In this document: positions 1 through 5,755 of the stretch, one piece after another
Layout: each line of letters opens with the position of its first letter
How positions within the stretch are numbered: the stretch's first letter is position 1
Assembly: GCA_964589145.1 (NCBI GenBank)
Contig: CAZPSL010000106.1
Location: 1-6,470, forward strand
Source of the DNA: UBA11858 sp964589145
Lineage (GTDB): Bacteria; Chloroflexota; Anaerolineae; Anaerolineales; UBA11858
Length of the DNA: 6,470 nucleotides
Reading direction: 5' to 3'
Program-made: the position numbers and the translations under genes
Notes under the pieces: model-generated
Databases searched by the model: none
Seen by the model: only the letters and a program-made list of their open reading frames with translations
What the model was told of the DNA's origin: nothing

Positions 1-22
1 GCAGGCAAACGATGCAGAAATC

Positions 23-44
23 GGGCAGTCACATGTCTCTGCCC
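23..44. other. Small stem-loop in left-edge non-coding DNA
   Basis: GGGCAG at 23-28 is exactly complementary to CTGCCC at 39-44. The 10-base loop contains the palindrome ACATGT (31-36). A pyrimidine run, TTCCCCC, and then GGGGCGGGG follow. It could be the end of a transcript entering from the left, but there is no real T-tract, so a Rho-independent terminator cannot be claimed. No convincing gene was seen in 1-269: the short open frames there have no ribosome site and no recognisable domain. Confidence 0.3.
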
Positions 45-92
45 TTCCCCCGGCGGGGCGGGGTGTTCGGTGCCTGTCCTGTTCGCAAAATG

Positions 93-125
93 AAGACTGG
101 CAGTCCTGCCAGGACTGCCAGTCTT
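93..125. repeat. 33-bp palindrome (REP-like candidate)
   Basis: The 16-base arm AAGACTGGCAGTCCTG (93-108), one central C (109) and the exact reverse complement of the arm (110-125) form an essentially perfect palindrome. It is built from smaller self-similar units. TGGCAG (98-103) and CTGCCA (106-111) can form an alternative short hairpin, and CTGCCAG occurs twice as a direct repeat (106-112 and 115-121). No T-tract follows on either strand, so it is a poor intrinsic terminator. It lies about 90 bp upstream of the hydrolase promoter element. Alternatives are a dispersed REP-like palindrome, a large operator for a dimeric regulator, or a cruciform or recombination site. Only one copy lies in this window, so dispersal is inference. 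Confidence 0.6.
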
Positions 126-217
126 GTGTGCGGGGCGAGGGAAAAACATAGGAATTGCTACAACAATTGCCTGTACCCACGGGGAACTGCTCTGTTTTTC
201 TTCAATTCCAGATAAGG

Positions 218-223
218 TATAAT
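218..223 (+). promoter_or_regulatory. Consensus -10 element for the hydrolase gene
   Basis: A perfect TATAAT lies at 218-223, about 50 bp before the coding start and on the correct strand, predicting a transcription start near 230. No good TTGACA-like -35 lies at 16-18 bp spacing. The corresponding stretch around 194-200 is T-rich and matches poorly, and there is no TG extension. The promoter may therefore need an activator or be weak. The site is seen directly; promoter function is inferred. Confidence 0.5.
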
Positions 224-260
224 AAAACATCAAAACTCTTCCGCTTTTGTAAGTACCCTA

Positions 261-266
261 AAGGAG
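261..266 (+). promoter_or_regulatory. Shine-Dalgarno AAGGAG deciding the hydrolase start
   Basis: AAGGAG lies 3 bases before an ATG at 270 and 9 bases before an in-frame ATG at 276. A third in-frame ATG at 288 is too far away. Normal spacing favours 276. The choice changes the protein by only two residues. Confidence 0.65.
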
Positions 267-275
267 ACAATGCTG

Positions 276-1094
276 ATGCAGCCAAAAATGTTACAACTCC
301 CGTCGCAGAAAATTGCTTATTACGAGAGTTCCGGAGCAGGCCCGGCCATAATGTTGATTCACGGCAATTCGTCCTCCGGAATGTCATATCAGCATCAAAT
401 CAATAGTTCGCTGGGCGAAAAATATCGTCTTGTAGCCATTGATCTGCCCGGCCACGGCAATTCCGAACCGTTTGCCGGGCAATCGGCCTATAGCATACCG
501 GGGTATGCGGCCATTGTTACTGCCGCGGCAGAAGCATTGGGAATGGAGGACGCTGTTTTTGTGGGCTGGAGCCTGGGCGGGCACATTGTGTTGGAAACCC
601 ATAACCAACTGGAAAAGGCAAAGGGGTTCGTTATTTTTGGTACACCGCCGCTTGCATTTCCCCCAGCCATGGAAGAGGCATTTTTGCCGAACCCAGCGGT
701 AAACATAGGTTTCAAAGCGGATGTGACGGAAGAAGAGGCCCGGGCGTATGCTTCATCCTTTTTTGTTGCCGGAACACAAGCGCCTGAAACTCCCTTTGTT
801 GCGGACATCCTTCGCACAGATGGTAACGCCCGCTCCGGTTTGGCCGCCAGCATCAAGCCGGATGGTTACCAGGACGAAGTTGAGATCGTAGCCAATTTGT
901 CAATTCCGCTGGCGATTTTCCACGGGAAAGAAGAGCAATTAGTGAATGAATCTTATATTGCCAATTTGGCAATGCCGACTCTTTGGCGAAATACAATCCA
1001 GATTATTCGCGCAGCGGGGCACGCGCCGCATTGGGAACAGCCGAAAGAATTCAACGGCCTGCTGGACGCATTTGTGGCAGATGTAACGGAATAG
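276..1094 (+). CDS. Alpha/beta hydrolase, probable cytoplasmic esterase-like enzyme
   Basis: The protein is about 272 residues, numbered here from the ATG at 276. It shows the full-length layout of a single-domain alpha/beta-hydrolase. The oxyanion-hole motif HGNSSSG starts at residue 29. DLPGHG at 56-61 is the usual strand/loop signature. The nucleophile elbow GWSLG (97-101) gives catalytic Ser99. A cap-like insertion spans about 125-195. The sequence HGKEEQLV (216-223) occupies the catalytic-acid position, and GHAPHWEQP supplies catalytic His249. There is no signal peptide or membrane segment, so it should be cytoplasmic. The acid is Glu (E220, possibly E219) where most relatives have Asp. 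The substrate cannot be told: these sequences cover esterases, C-C hydrolases, haloperoxidase-like enzymes and acyl hydrolases. The gene stands alone, with its own promoter element and a strong ribosome site, and runs toward the minus-strand tRNA and kinase genes. The family call is firm; the reaction is unknown. Confidence 0.9.
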   Translation: MQPKMLQLPSQKIAYYESSGAGPAIMLIHGNSSSGMSYQHQINSSLGEKYRLVAIDLPGHGNSEPFAGQSAYSIPGYAAIVTAAAEALGMEDAVFVGWSLGGHIVLETHNQLEKAKGFVIFGTPPLAFPPAMEEAFLPNPAVNIGFKADVTEEEARAYASSFFVAGTQAPETPFVADILRTDGNARSGLAASIKPDGYQDEVEIVANLSIPLAIFHGKEEQLVNESYIANLAMPTLWRNTIQIIRAAGHAPHWEQPKEFNGLLDAFVADVTE

Positions 1095-1100
1095 ATGAAA

Positions 1101-1249
1101 ACACCCGGTCCATCGTTCGGCGCGAAAGTCCTGCGCTGGCGATGGGTTGGGGGAAGGGGAAATGAACCCCGCAGCCAGCCCAGCGCGCAACAAAAACGCT
1201 CTACCCAGTCCTCCGGGGCTGGCCGCCACTCGAAGACTTTGCCGGGTGT
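1101..1249. other. Complementary-segment-rich convergent intergenic region (possible structured RNA)
   Basis: This region separates the 3' ends of the hydrolase and the tRNA. Nested complementary segments are visible. ACACCCGG (1101-1108) pairs with CCGGGTGT (1242-1249). Just inside, AAAGTC (1125-1130) pairs with GACTTT (1235-1240). Within that loop lies one hairpin domain: GCGCTGG (1133-1139) with CCAGCGC (1180-1186), GGTTG (1145-1149) with CAGCC (1172-1176), and GGGG (1156-1159) with CCCC (1167-1170). A second hairpin has a 7-bp stem, including one G-T pair, and a TCCG loop (1205-1222). It matches no RNA family I recognise; I considered RNase P, tmRNA, SRP RNA and 6S. Alternatives are a MITE-like insertion bounded by the 8-bp inverted repeat, overlapping terminators, or chance pairing in GC-rich DNA. 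The strand is undetermined. Confidence 0.3.
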
Positions 1250-1289
1250 GACGGTGACGGCGCAGCACATCAACAACTGAATAGAGCGT
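1191..1289 (-). terminator. Possible transcript end downstream of the tRNA
   Basis: Reading the minus strand away from the tRNA, ACGCTCTA (1289-1282) is followed 78 bases later by its exact complement TAGAGCGT (1203-1196), which runs straight into a T-run (TTTTT, shared at its first base, then G). Between them lies a compact 7-bp hairpin (1222-1205) with a CGGA loop. A closing stem followed immediately by a T-run is what an intrinsic terminator of a longer folded RNA would look like. The loop is far longer than normal and the small hairpin ends 8 bases before the T-run, so this is a weak call. No comparable T-tract exists on the plus strand for the hydrolase transcript. Confidence 0.3.
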
Positions 1290-1292
1290 CAG

Positions 1293-1365
1293 TGGCGAGG
1301 GTGGGACTTGAACCCACAACCCACGGCTTATGAGTCCGTTGCTCTGCCAATTGAGCTACCTCGCC
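1293..1365 (-). tRNA. tRNA-Met (anticodon CAU), elongator type
   Basis: The 73-base cloverleaf is complete. It has a perfect 7-bp acceptor stem GGCGAGG/CCTCGCC, a D-arm with stem GCTC/GAGC, anticodon loop CTCATAA with CAU at plus-strand 1330-1332, a 5-base variable loop, a perfect T-stem GTGGG/CCCAC with loop TTCAAGT, and discriminator A. CCA is not encoded: CTG follows. The initiator type is unlikely because base 1-72 is a normal G-C pair and the three G-C pairs of the initiator anticodon stem are absent. A CAU tRNA could also be the lysidine-modified tRNA-Ile2. The E. coli Ile determinants C29-G41 and C4-G69 are absent (G29-C41 and G4-C69 here), which favours Met without proving it. An unusual A31-G39 mismatch closes the anticodon stem. 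It lies 27 bases downstream of the kinase stop codon, on the same strand. Confidence 0.95.
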
Positions 1366-1386
1366 ATTGGGAATTTTGCGGCCGTA

Positions 1387-1415
1387 ATCTTACTATGCCA
1401 TATTTTTTTTGTCAA
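1387..1415 (-). promoter_or_regulatory. Sigma70-type promoter for the tRNA, embedded in the kinase 3' end
   Basis: On the minus strand a perfect -35 TTGACA (1415-1410) is followed by exactly 17 bases and the -10 hexamer TAAGAT (1392-1387, four of six consensus). The predicted start near 1380 leaves a leader of about 15 bases before the mature tRNA 5' end at 1365. The -35 box overlaps the kinase codons for Val-Asp-Lys, and the kinase TAG stop (1395-1393) lies in the spacer. The spacer begins with an A-run, which may favour bending. The spacing and position make this the obvious tRNA promoter; activity is inferred. Confidence 0.7.
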
Positions 1416-4400
1416 CGCTCTGGCGCACGGGGATTGAGATAAAAAATATGCTTCCCTCTCCCAGTTGACTTTGCACACCGACCGTGCCGCCGTGCCGTTC
1501 GGCAATGGACTTGACAATTGCCAGCCCCAGGCCGGTGCCGCGTTGCCGCTTGGCCTCCCGGTTTGCCGAGCGGTAGAATTTTTCAAACAGCCGCGGCTGA
1601 TCAATGGGCGAAATTCCGATTCCGGTATCCCGTACTTCAAATACCACCTGCTCATCGCGCAGGAAAACCGAAATCCGCACTTTCCCTTCAGGCGGAGTGT
1701 ACTTGATCGCGTTTTCCACCAGGTTATGAATTGCCTGGGTTAGCAGCGATTGATCGGCCTCAATGAGCGGCAGCCCGTCTTCGGGCAGGGAAACCTCCAC
1801 CTCGATCTGCTTCTGAGAAGCCTGCATTCGCAGGGCGTCAACCACGTTCTCGATGACGTCCTGCGCCGCGAGCATCTCCAGCCGCAGCCCCACCTCAGCC
1901 TCAATGCGCCCCAGATCCAGCAGGTTATTAACCAGCCGAGACATGCTTTCCACGCCGATCACAATCTTCTGGATATATCCCTCCTGTTGGTCGTTGAGGT
2001 TGCCAACCATCTCCAGCATGGTGGCATAGCCCCGCATCAGCGTCAGCGGGGAGCGCAAATCGTGGCTGACTGTTGCCACAAACTCCGACTTGAGGGCGTC
2101 CAGTTCCTTGAAATGTGTCACATCCCGCAGCACGCAAACCCGCCCCACGGGTTGATCCTTGGCTAAAATTGACGTTGCCGTTGCCAGATAAACCCGCCCG
2201 TTTTCCAGGGTAACCTCCACCGATTGTTCCTCGGTTTCAGAAACACGCATTAACGCCGCCAATTCAGGCTGGTCTACAATTTCAGAGACGGGTTTGCCAA
2301 TGGCGTTCTCTGCCCGCCCGCGGAAGAGTGTCAGTGCCGCCGGGTTCAGTAGTGACAACCGGTCGCGGTGGTCACTGACCAGAACCGGATCGGGAGTCGA
2401 AGCCAGAATTGCTGCCAGCCGCTGGCGCCCGATTTCGGCAGTGCGGAACAGGTGTGCATTGACCGCTGCCAGCGCGGCCTGCTGCGCCAGCGTTACAATA
2501 AAGCGGCGTTCTTCCGCACTGAAGTTGTGCGGCTGATCATAGGCCAGCCATAAAATGCCATAGTACTGATTTTCGTGCCGCAGGGCAATTGCAATCCACG
2601 CCTTGGGCGGGCGGGCATTTGGCTTAAGTTTCAGCGGGGCATCAGCGCGGGCGCCGGAATAATACATTTCGTCTTGTTCTTGCAGCAAGGCCAGAATTTG
2701 TTCATCCAGAAAAGCATAATGGCTGGCCTTTGGCCCGTAGCCAAATCGCGCCGGTTGACTGTCGCTGGCGCTGAAATCGGGTATTGCTGAGGGCACGAGT
2801 ACCACCCGCGCCGCCGCACCTCCCATCGAAAGTGCCGATTTCAAAATCGGCTGTACGGCTTCTTTCATCTCAAGGCTGGATGCGACCCCCTGGCTGACCT
2901 CCAGCAGTTGATTGAGTTCCTGCAAGCGCGCTTTCAGGCGCAAACGCATCTGTTCAAACGCGCGGCTTAACCGGGCAATCTCATCATCCCCGTTGACAGG
3001 CAGCGGCCGGTCCAGTTCTCCCTGAGAAATACGATCGGCCTGTTCCGCCAGTGTCTCCAGGGATGATGTGACCATTCGCAGCCCGATTTGCATGACGACA
3101 ACCACCAGGATTGCCACCGCCACAATCATAATCAGCAGGGGAGAGGCAATCTGGATGGCGAGTTGCTGAGCGCTTTCAGCGGGGACAGTCATCACCACCG
3201 ACCAGGGGCGGCCCGTCGCAGGCTGATAGTAAACCATCTGTCGGGTGCCGTCGGCGGCGGTATCCTCGTAAAAAGCGGCTGTATCTGTTTCATCCGGGAG
3301 CGGGTAAGTCATCATCAGCCGGGTCGAGTCGGGGTGATACAGAACATGCCCGTTCTCGTCCAGCAGGTAGCCCTCCCCGCCCACATCTGCCATGCTGTTC
3401 AGACTGGCGAGAATCGGTTTGGAAAACGGATTCGTGCTTAAATCTGTGCGGCCAATCAGCACTCGCGGGGTTTCGCTCTGCCCAACAGCGGCAATAAATG
3501 AAACCTGTGCACTGGTATCCCCCTCGGCGGGCGGGATGGTGTAAACCTGAATGGTGACACCGCTCAAGGCCAGATCAATCCCCGTTTTTTCTTCAATCGG
3601 AACGTACACGGAATCGTAGTGCGGCAGCGGGTATCCGCTTAGCGATGTGCCGTTCTCGTTCAGCAGGAACAGTTGGTCAAAATACGGGGTCGAGCGGATC
3701 AACTGTTCCAGCGCAGCCCGCAATTCCTGGGGAGAAGCCTGCGGATCATTCAATCGCTCATCTTCGGCAAACTGCAAAATCAGGTTTTGCCCGGAACTAA
3801 GGAAGAACGGTATTCCCTGCGCAACCAGAGAAGATGCGCTGTCCATTCTCTCCTGCAACATACGCTGGGCGGCGTTCCCGGCGGTGATCCAGTCGCCGAC
3901 CATCAAGGTCAGGATCAAAATCAGGGCAAGCGGGGTCAGGCTGAAAATCAGGCGGGATTCGAGTCGGCTTTCAGCGGGTGACGGTACCCAGGGCGGTTGA
4001 CCACCCCAAAGCCGGGGGCGCAGCGCCCGCACAAGTTCCGCGAGCACTCCGGCGATAAAAACCGCTCCCCCGACGGCAATCAGCATGGAGGGCATCAGCG
4101 AGATGGCATAATCAATTCGGGATGACAGCGAACCTTGTGTGATTAGTACCGCCCCTGGCAGGTAGATCAGGGGATACAGCAGCGCAACAACCACCGCCGC
4201 CAGCACAGGAGAACGCAGCCCAGCGTAAACCCGCGTGCGGTAGCGCTGCATCATGAAAACCGAGAAGAAGACCGCCAGCGTTGCGAGTTCCAGCGGGGTG
4301 AAAATGGAATGTGTATCCCAGTATGCCAGAAAGCCCCCCGAAAGTGCTGCCAGACCTGCTGCCGGGAGCGGGCCGAGCAGCCCGGCGGCCAGCAGCCAGG

Positions 4401-4698
4401 GCAGCGCGGAAAAAAGCATCAGGGCCAGGCCGACCGGTTCCAGCGCAATGCCCGGCGGCGGCAACTGGTTCCAGACGGGAAGCCGCACACCCAAAAGCAG
4501 ACTGGAAAACGGTGTTAGCGCCGCCAGCCCGGCCAGAGTTTGCCACCGGGCGCGATTCCAGGGTTTATTATAAGCGCGCCATTTTCGGAGCAGGGCAGCA
4601 ATCACCCCCAGCCATACCAACAGCCCCAGCCACCCGCTCCAGCCGCTGGGGAAAATCAGAAACGGAATCTCAGTGAAAAGCCCGATGATGAAAGTCAT
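1393..4698 (-). CDS. Multi-sensor membrane histidine kinase (7TM-Cache-HAMP-GAF-PAS-HisKA-HATPase)
   Basis: This is a membrane sensor kinase of 1101 residues from the ATG at 4698. Residues 10-226 form about seven hydrophobic helices. The positive-inside pattern (RKWRAY near 38, QRYRTR near 151, RALRPR near 224) suggests the N-terminus is outside. A further helix (250-271) leads to an extracytoplasmic double-Cache-like domain (about 275-510, with GEGYLLDENGHVLYHP at 441-456) and a last helix (517-540). Then follow HAMP (541-595), GAF (about 597-750), PAS (757-868), HisKA with phospho-acceptor His879 in VSHDLRSPL, and HATPase_c with N-box HNLVENAIKYT (Asn996), DTGIGI (1024-1029), LFEKFYRS and GTGLGLAI (1054-1061). 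All catalytic boxes are intact, so it should autophosphorylate. No response regulator is present, so target and ligand are unknown. The frame stays open 146 codons further upstream, into the acyltransferase gene. I reject that extension because it is low-complexity and Arg/Cys/Ser-rich, and it crosses the promoter and leader. No Shine-Dalgarno precedes the chosen ATG. Confidence 0.92.
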   Translation of the reverse strand: MTFIIGLFTEIPFLIFPSGWSGWLGLLVWLGVIAALLRKWRAYNKPWNRARWQTLAGLAALTPFSSLLLGVRLPVWNQLPPPGIALEPVGLALMLFSALPWLLAAGLLGPLPAAGLAALSGGFLAYWDTHSIFTPLELATLAVFFSVFMMQRYRTRVYAGLRSPVLAAVVVALLYPLIYLPGAVLITQGSLSSRIDYAISLMPSMLIAVGGAVFIAGVLAELVRALRPRLWGGQPPWVPSPAESRLESRLIFSLTPLALILILTLMVGDWITAGNAAQRMLQERMDSASSLVAQGIPFFLSSGQNLILQFAEDERLNDPQASPQELRAALEQLIRSTPYFDQLFLLNENGTSLSGYPLPHYDSVYVPIEEKTGIDLALSGVTIQVYTIPPAEGDTSAQVSFIAAVGQSETPRVLIGRTDLSTNPFSKPILASLNSMADVGGEGYLLDENGHVLYHPDSTRLMMTYPLPDETDTAAFYEDTAADGTRQMVYYQPATGRPWSVVMTVPAESAQQLAIQIASPLLIMIVAVAILVVVVMQIGLRMVTSSLETLAEQADRISQGELDRPLPVNGDDEIARLSRAFEQMRLRLKARLQELNQLLEVSQGVASSLEMKEAVQPILKSALSMGGAAARVVLVPSAIPDFSASDSQPARFGYGPKASHYAFLDEQILALLQEQDEMYYSGARADAPLKLKPNARPPKAWIAIALRHENQYYGILWLAYDQPHNFSAEERRFIVTLAQQAALAAVNAHLFRTAEIGRQRLAAILASTPDPVLVSDHRDRLSLLNPAALTLFRGRAENAIGKPVSEIVDQPELAALMRVSETEEQSVEVTLENGRVYLATATSILAKDQPVGRVCVLRDVTHFKELDALKSEFVATVSHDLRSPLTLMRGYATMLEMVGNLNDQQEGYIQKIVIGVESMSRLVNNLLDLGRIEAEVGLRLEMLAAQDVIENVVDALRMQASQKQIEVEVSLPEDGLPLIEADQSLLTQAIHNLVENAIKYTPPEGKVRISVFLRDEQVVFEVRDTGIGISPIDQPRLFEKFYRSANREAKRQRGTGLGLAIVKSIAERHGGTVGVQSQLGEGSIFFISIPVRQSVDKKNMA

Positions 4699-4729
4699 GC
4701 ACAACTGCGCTACGGAAATGTTAGGGCTG

Positions 4730-4775
4730 GGACTTTTGCTGAAACACCACAAATCATCACGCAGAGCAAAAGTCC
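4730..4775 (-). promoter_or_regulatory. Leader hairpin 2 (11-bp perfect inverted repeat) before the kinase
   Basis: GGACTTTTGCT (4730-4740) and AGCAAAAGTCC (4765-4775) are perfect inverted repeats separated by 24 bases, ending 31 bases before the kinase start codon. They lie inside the predicted 5' untranslated leader. As RNA this is a stable stem with a large loop; as DNA it could be a regulator operator. No T-tract follows on the minus strand, so it is not a standard terminator. The repeat is certain; its role is inferred. Confidence 0.55.
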
Positions 4776-4777
4776 TG

Positions 4778-4816
4778 AGGGCGTTCGCACAATGAAATTG
4801 AACGGGCGAAGGCCCT
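4778..4816 (-). promoter_or_regulatory. Leader hairpin 1 (imperfect inverted repeat) before the kinase
   Basis: AGGGCGTTCGC (4778-4788) pairs with GCGAAGGCCCT (4806-4816) at 10 of 11 positions, the only mismatch being the sixth (G-G). The loop contains a further CAAT/ATTG pairing (4790-4793 with 4797-4800). It starts a few bases after the predicted transcription start and ends two bases before hairpin 2, so the two stack as a tandem structure filling most of the leader. Confidence 0.5.
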
Positions 4817-4828
4817 GAATCTGCCAGA

Positions 4829-4837
4829 ATTATAGCA
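4829..4837 (-). promoter_or_regulatory. Extended -10 promoter (TGCTATAAT) for the kinase
   Basis: On the minus strand TGCTATAAT matches the extended -10 consensus TGnTATAAT exactly (hexamer 4834-4829). No good TTGACA lies 16-18 bp upstream, which is usual for extended -10 promoters. The predicted start near 4822 gives a leader of about 124 bases containing both hairpins. This supports the kinase being transcribed separately from the acyltransferase pair upstream. Confidence 0.6.
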
Positions 4838-5023
4838 CTAAAAACCAGCCGTTTTGGGGATTGCCGGGGAGAAGCGTACCTTTGGGGCATAACGGCAGAC
4901 CGGAAATTGCTGCTTTGTTGCCAACTTTGCCCGTGCAAATTTAATCGCTGATGCAGGCTGGTTCTTCCCCGGAGTTTTTTCAGGCCATTACGCGCACCCC
5001 GTACAGGCATTGCCGCGCGGGCA
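4838..5023. other. Rest of the gap between the acyltransferase and the kinase
   Basis: Together with the leader above, this makes a gap of about 325 bp with no believable gene. I see no clear minus-strand terminator after the acyltransferase stop. The only T-run (4975-4980) is on the plus strand and follows one half of a loose 7-bp inverted repeat (CCGGGGA 4864-4870 with TCCCCGG 4966-4972). With no plus-strand gene leading into it, I give it no function. Read-through from the acyltransferases into the kinase is therefore possible. Confidence 0.5.
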
Positions 5024-5755
5024 TTACTCCTGCCCCTGCACCCACACAAAGGTTTCTTGTGTGGCTTGCGAGAGATCTGCGTATTCGCCGCGCTTCTCCT
5101 CCGGCAGCATAGCAGCCAGCAGGTACATGGCTTCATCTGTCATTTTGCGGAGTTGGGCCGATTTGGCGCGTTTTAATTTGGGAAGGTACCGGAAAGGTCG
5201 TCCAAAGCGTATCCGAATGCCCGGCCCCTGCCAGCGTTTTTTGAACCGCGGCGTCGGAAACCCTTCCGCATGGCGGATTGCTGCCGGCACCATCACCGCA
5301 CCCGACCGGCAGGCCAAATATGCCATCCCCTCCAACCCGCGGCGCAAGGTGCTGCCGCGGGTCCCCTCCGGTGCAATCAGCAGCATTTCCCCGGCACTGA
5401 GCACCTCCAGCGAAGCGCGGATTGCCTGCCGGTCGGCCTCGCCGCGCCGCACCGGTACCACACACCAAAGTTTTGGCAGAATACCGATAATCGGATAATC
5501 GTACACTTCGATTTTTGCCATCGGTACAATATCCCGTCTCAGAACGTACATGATGGTCAACGGGTCGGCAAAAGAAAAATGGTTGTAATACACAATCACC
5601 GGCCCTTCAGAAGGCACATTTTCCAGATTGTCGGCGCGGTCAATTTTAACCAGCAGCCGGGCATAAGGCGGTCCCAGAAATCTCCTGATGACCCGCCGAT
5701 TTCTCTCATAATGGGTTGAATTACAACCGCTTTTCGTTGGTTTCTTTTCTGTCAT
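5024..5755 (-). CDS. PlsC-like 1-acyl-glycerol-3-phosphate-type acyltransferase (second of a tandem pair)
   Basis: The 243-residue protein belongs to the PlsC/LPLAT family, which transfers acyl groups from acyl-ACP or acyl-CoA to lysophosphatidate or similar acceptors at the inner face of the membrane. The four family blocks are visible. NHFSFAD is the H-x4-D catalytic motif (His59, Asp64). VPVRRGEADRQ (100-110) is the acceptor-binding block, with Arg103/104. APEGTRG (128-134) is the canonical EGTR block. VMVPAAI (154-160) is the final block. There is no clear N-terminal transmembrane helix; association is probably through hydrophobic surface segments. The ATG at 5755 lies inside the end of the upstream acyltransferase gene (35-base overlap), has no strong ribosome site and has no later in-frame ATG before the core, which points to translational coupling. 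Phospholipid synthesis is the default role; a specialised acceptor is possible given the paralogous neighbour. Confidence 0.88.
   Translation of the reverse strand: MTEKKPTKSGCNSTHYERNRRVIRRFLGPPYARLLVKIDRADNLENVPSEGPVIVYYNHFSFADPLTIMYVLRRDIVPMAKIEVYDYPIIGILPKLWCVVPVRRGEADRQAIRASLEVLSAGEMLLIAPEGTRGSTLRRGLEGMAYLACRSGAVMVPAAIRHAEGFPTPRFKKRWQGPGIRIRFGRPFRYLPKLKRAKSAQLRKMTDEAMYLLAAMLPEEKRGEYADLSQATQETFVWVQGQE

Noticed and set aside
12..406. Short plus-strand open frames before the hydrolase
   Set aside because: They have no ribosome sites or domains. One crosses the palindrome and the promoter, and another overlaps the hydrolase start in a different frame.
953..1276. Minus-strand open frame of about 107 codons downstream of the tRNA
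   Set aside because: It lies antisense to the hydrolase 3' end, has no ribosome site or recognisable domain, and is Cys/Trp/Arg-rich like other shadow frames.
1403..1410. Run of eight A on the minus strand in the last kinase codons, a possible slippage site
   Set aside because: It lies only a few codons before the stop, after all the catalytic boxes. Slippage would only alter the tail, and no stimulatory structure is apparent. It is better explained as part of the tRNA promoter spacer.
4710..4757. Fifteen-codon upstream reading frame (starts MICGVSAKVP) in the kinase leader
   Set aside because: It has no ribosome site and no run of regulatory codons typical of a leader peptide. It spans part of hairpin 2 and may be chance.
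4864..4980. Inverted CCGGGGA/TCCCCGG followed by six T on the plus strand, resembling a terminator
   Set aside because: The arms are about 95 bases apart, only 7 bp long, and no plus-strand gene leads into it.
4699..5136. Upstream extension of the kinase frame by 146 codons, giving a 1247-residue protein
   Set aside because: It crosses the extended -10 promoter and both leader hairpins, overlaps the acyltransferase gene, and its composition is Arg/Ser/Cys-rich with no domain. The ATG at 4698 directly precedes the first membrane helix.
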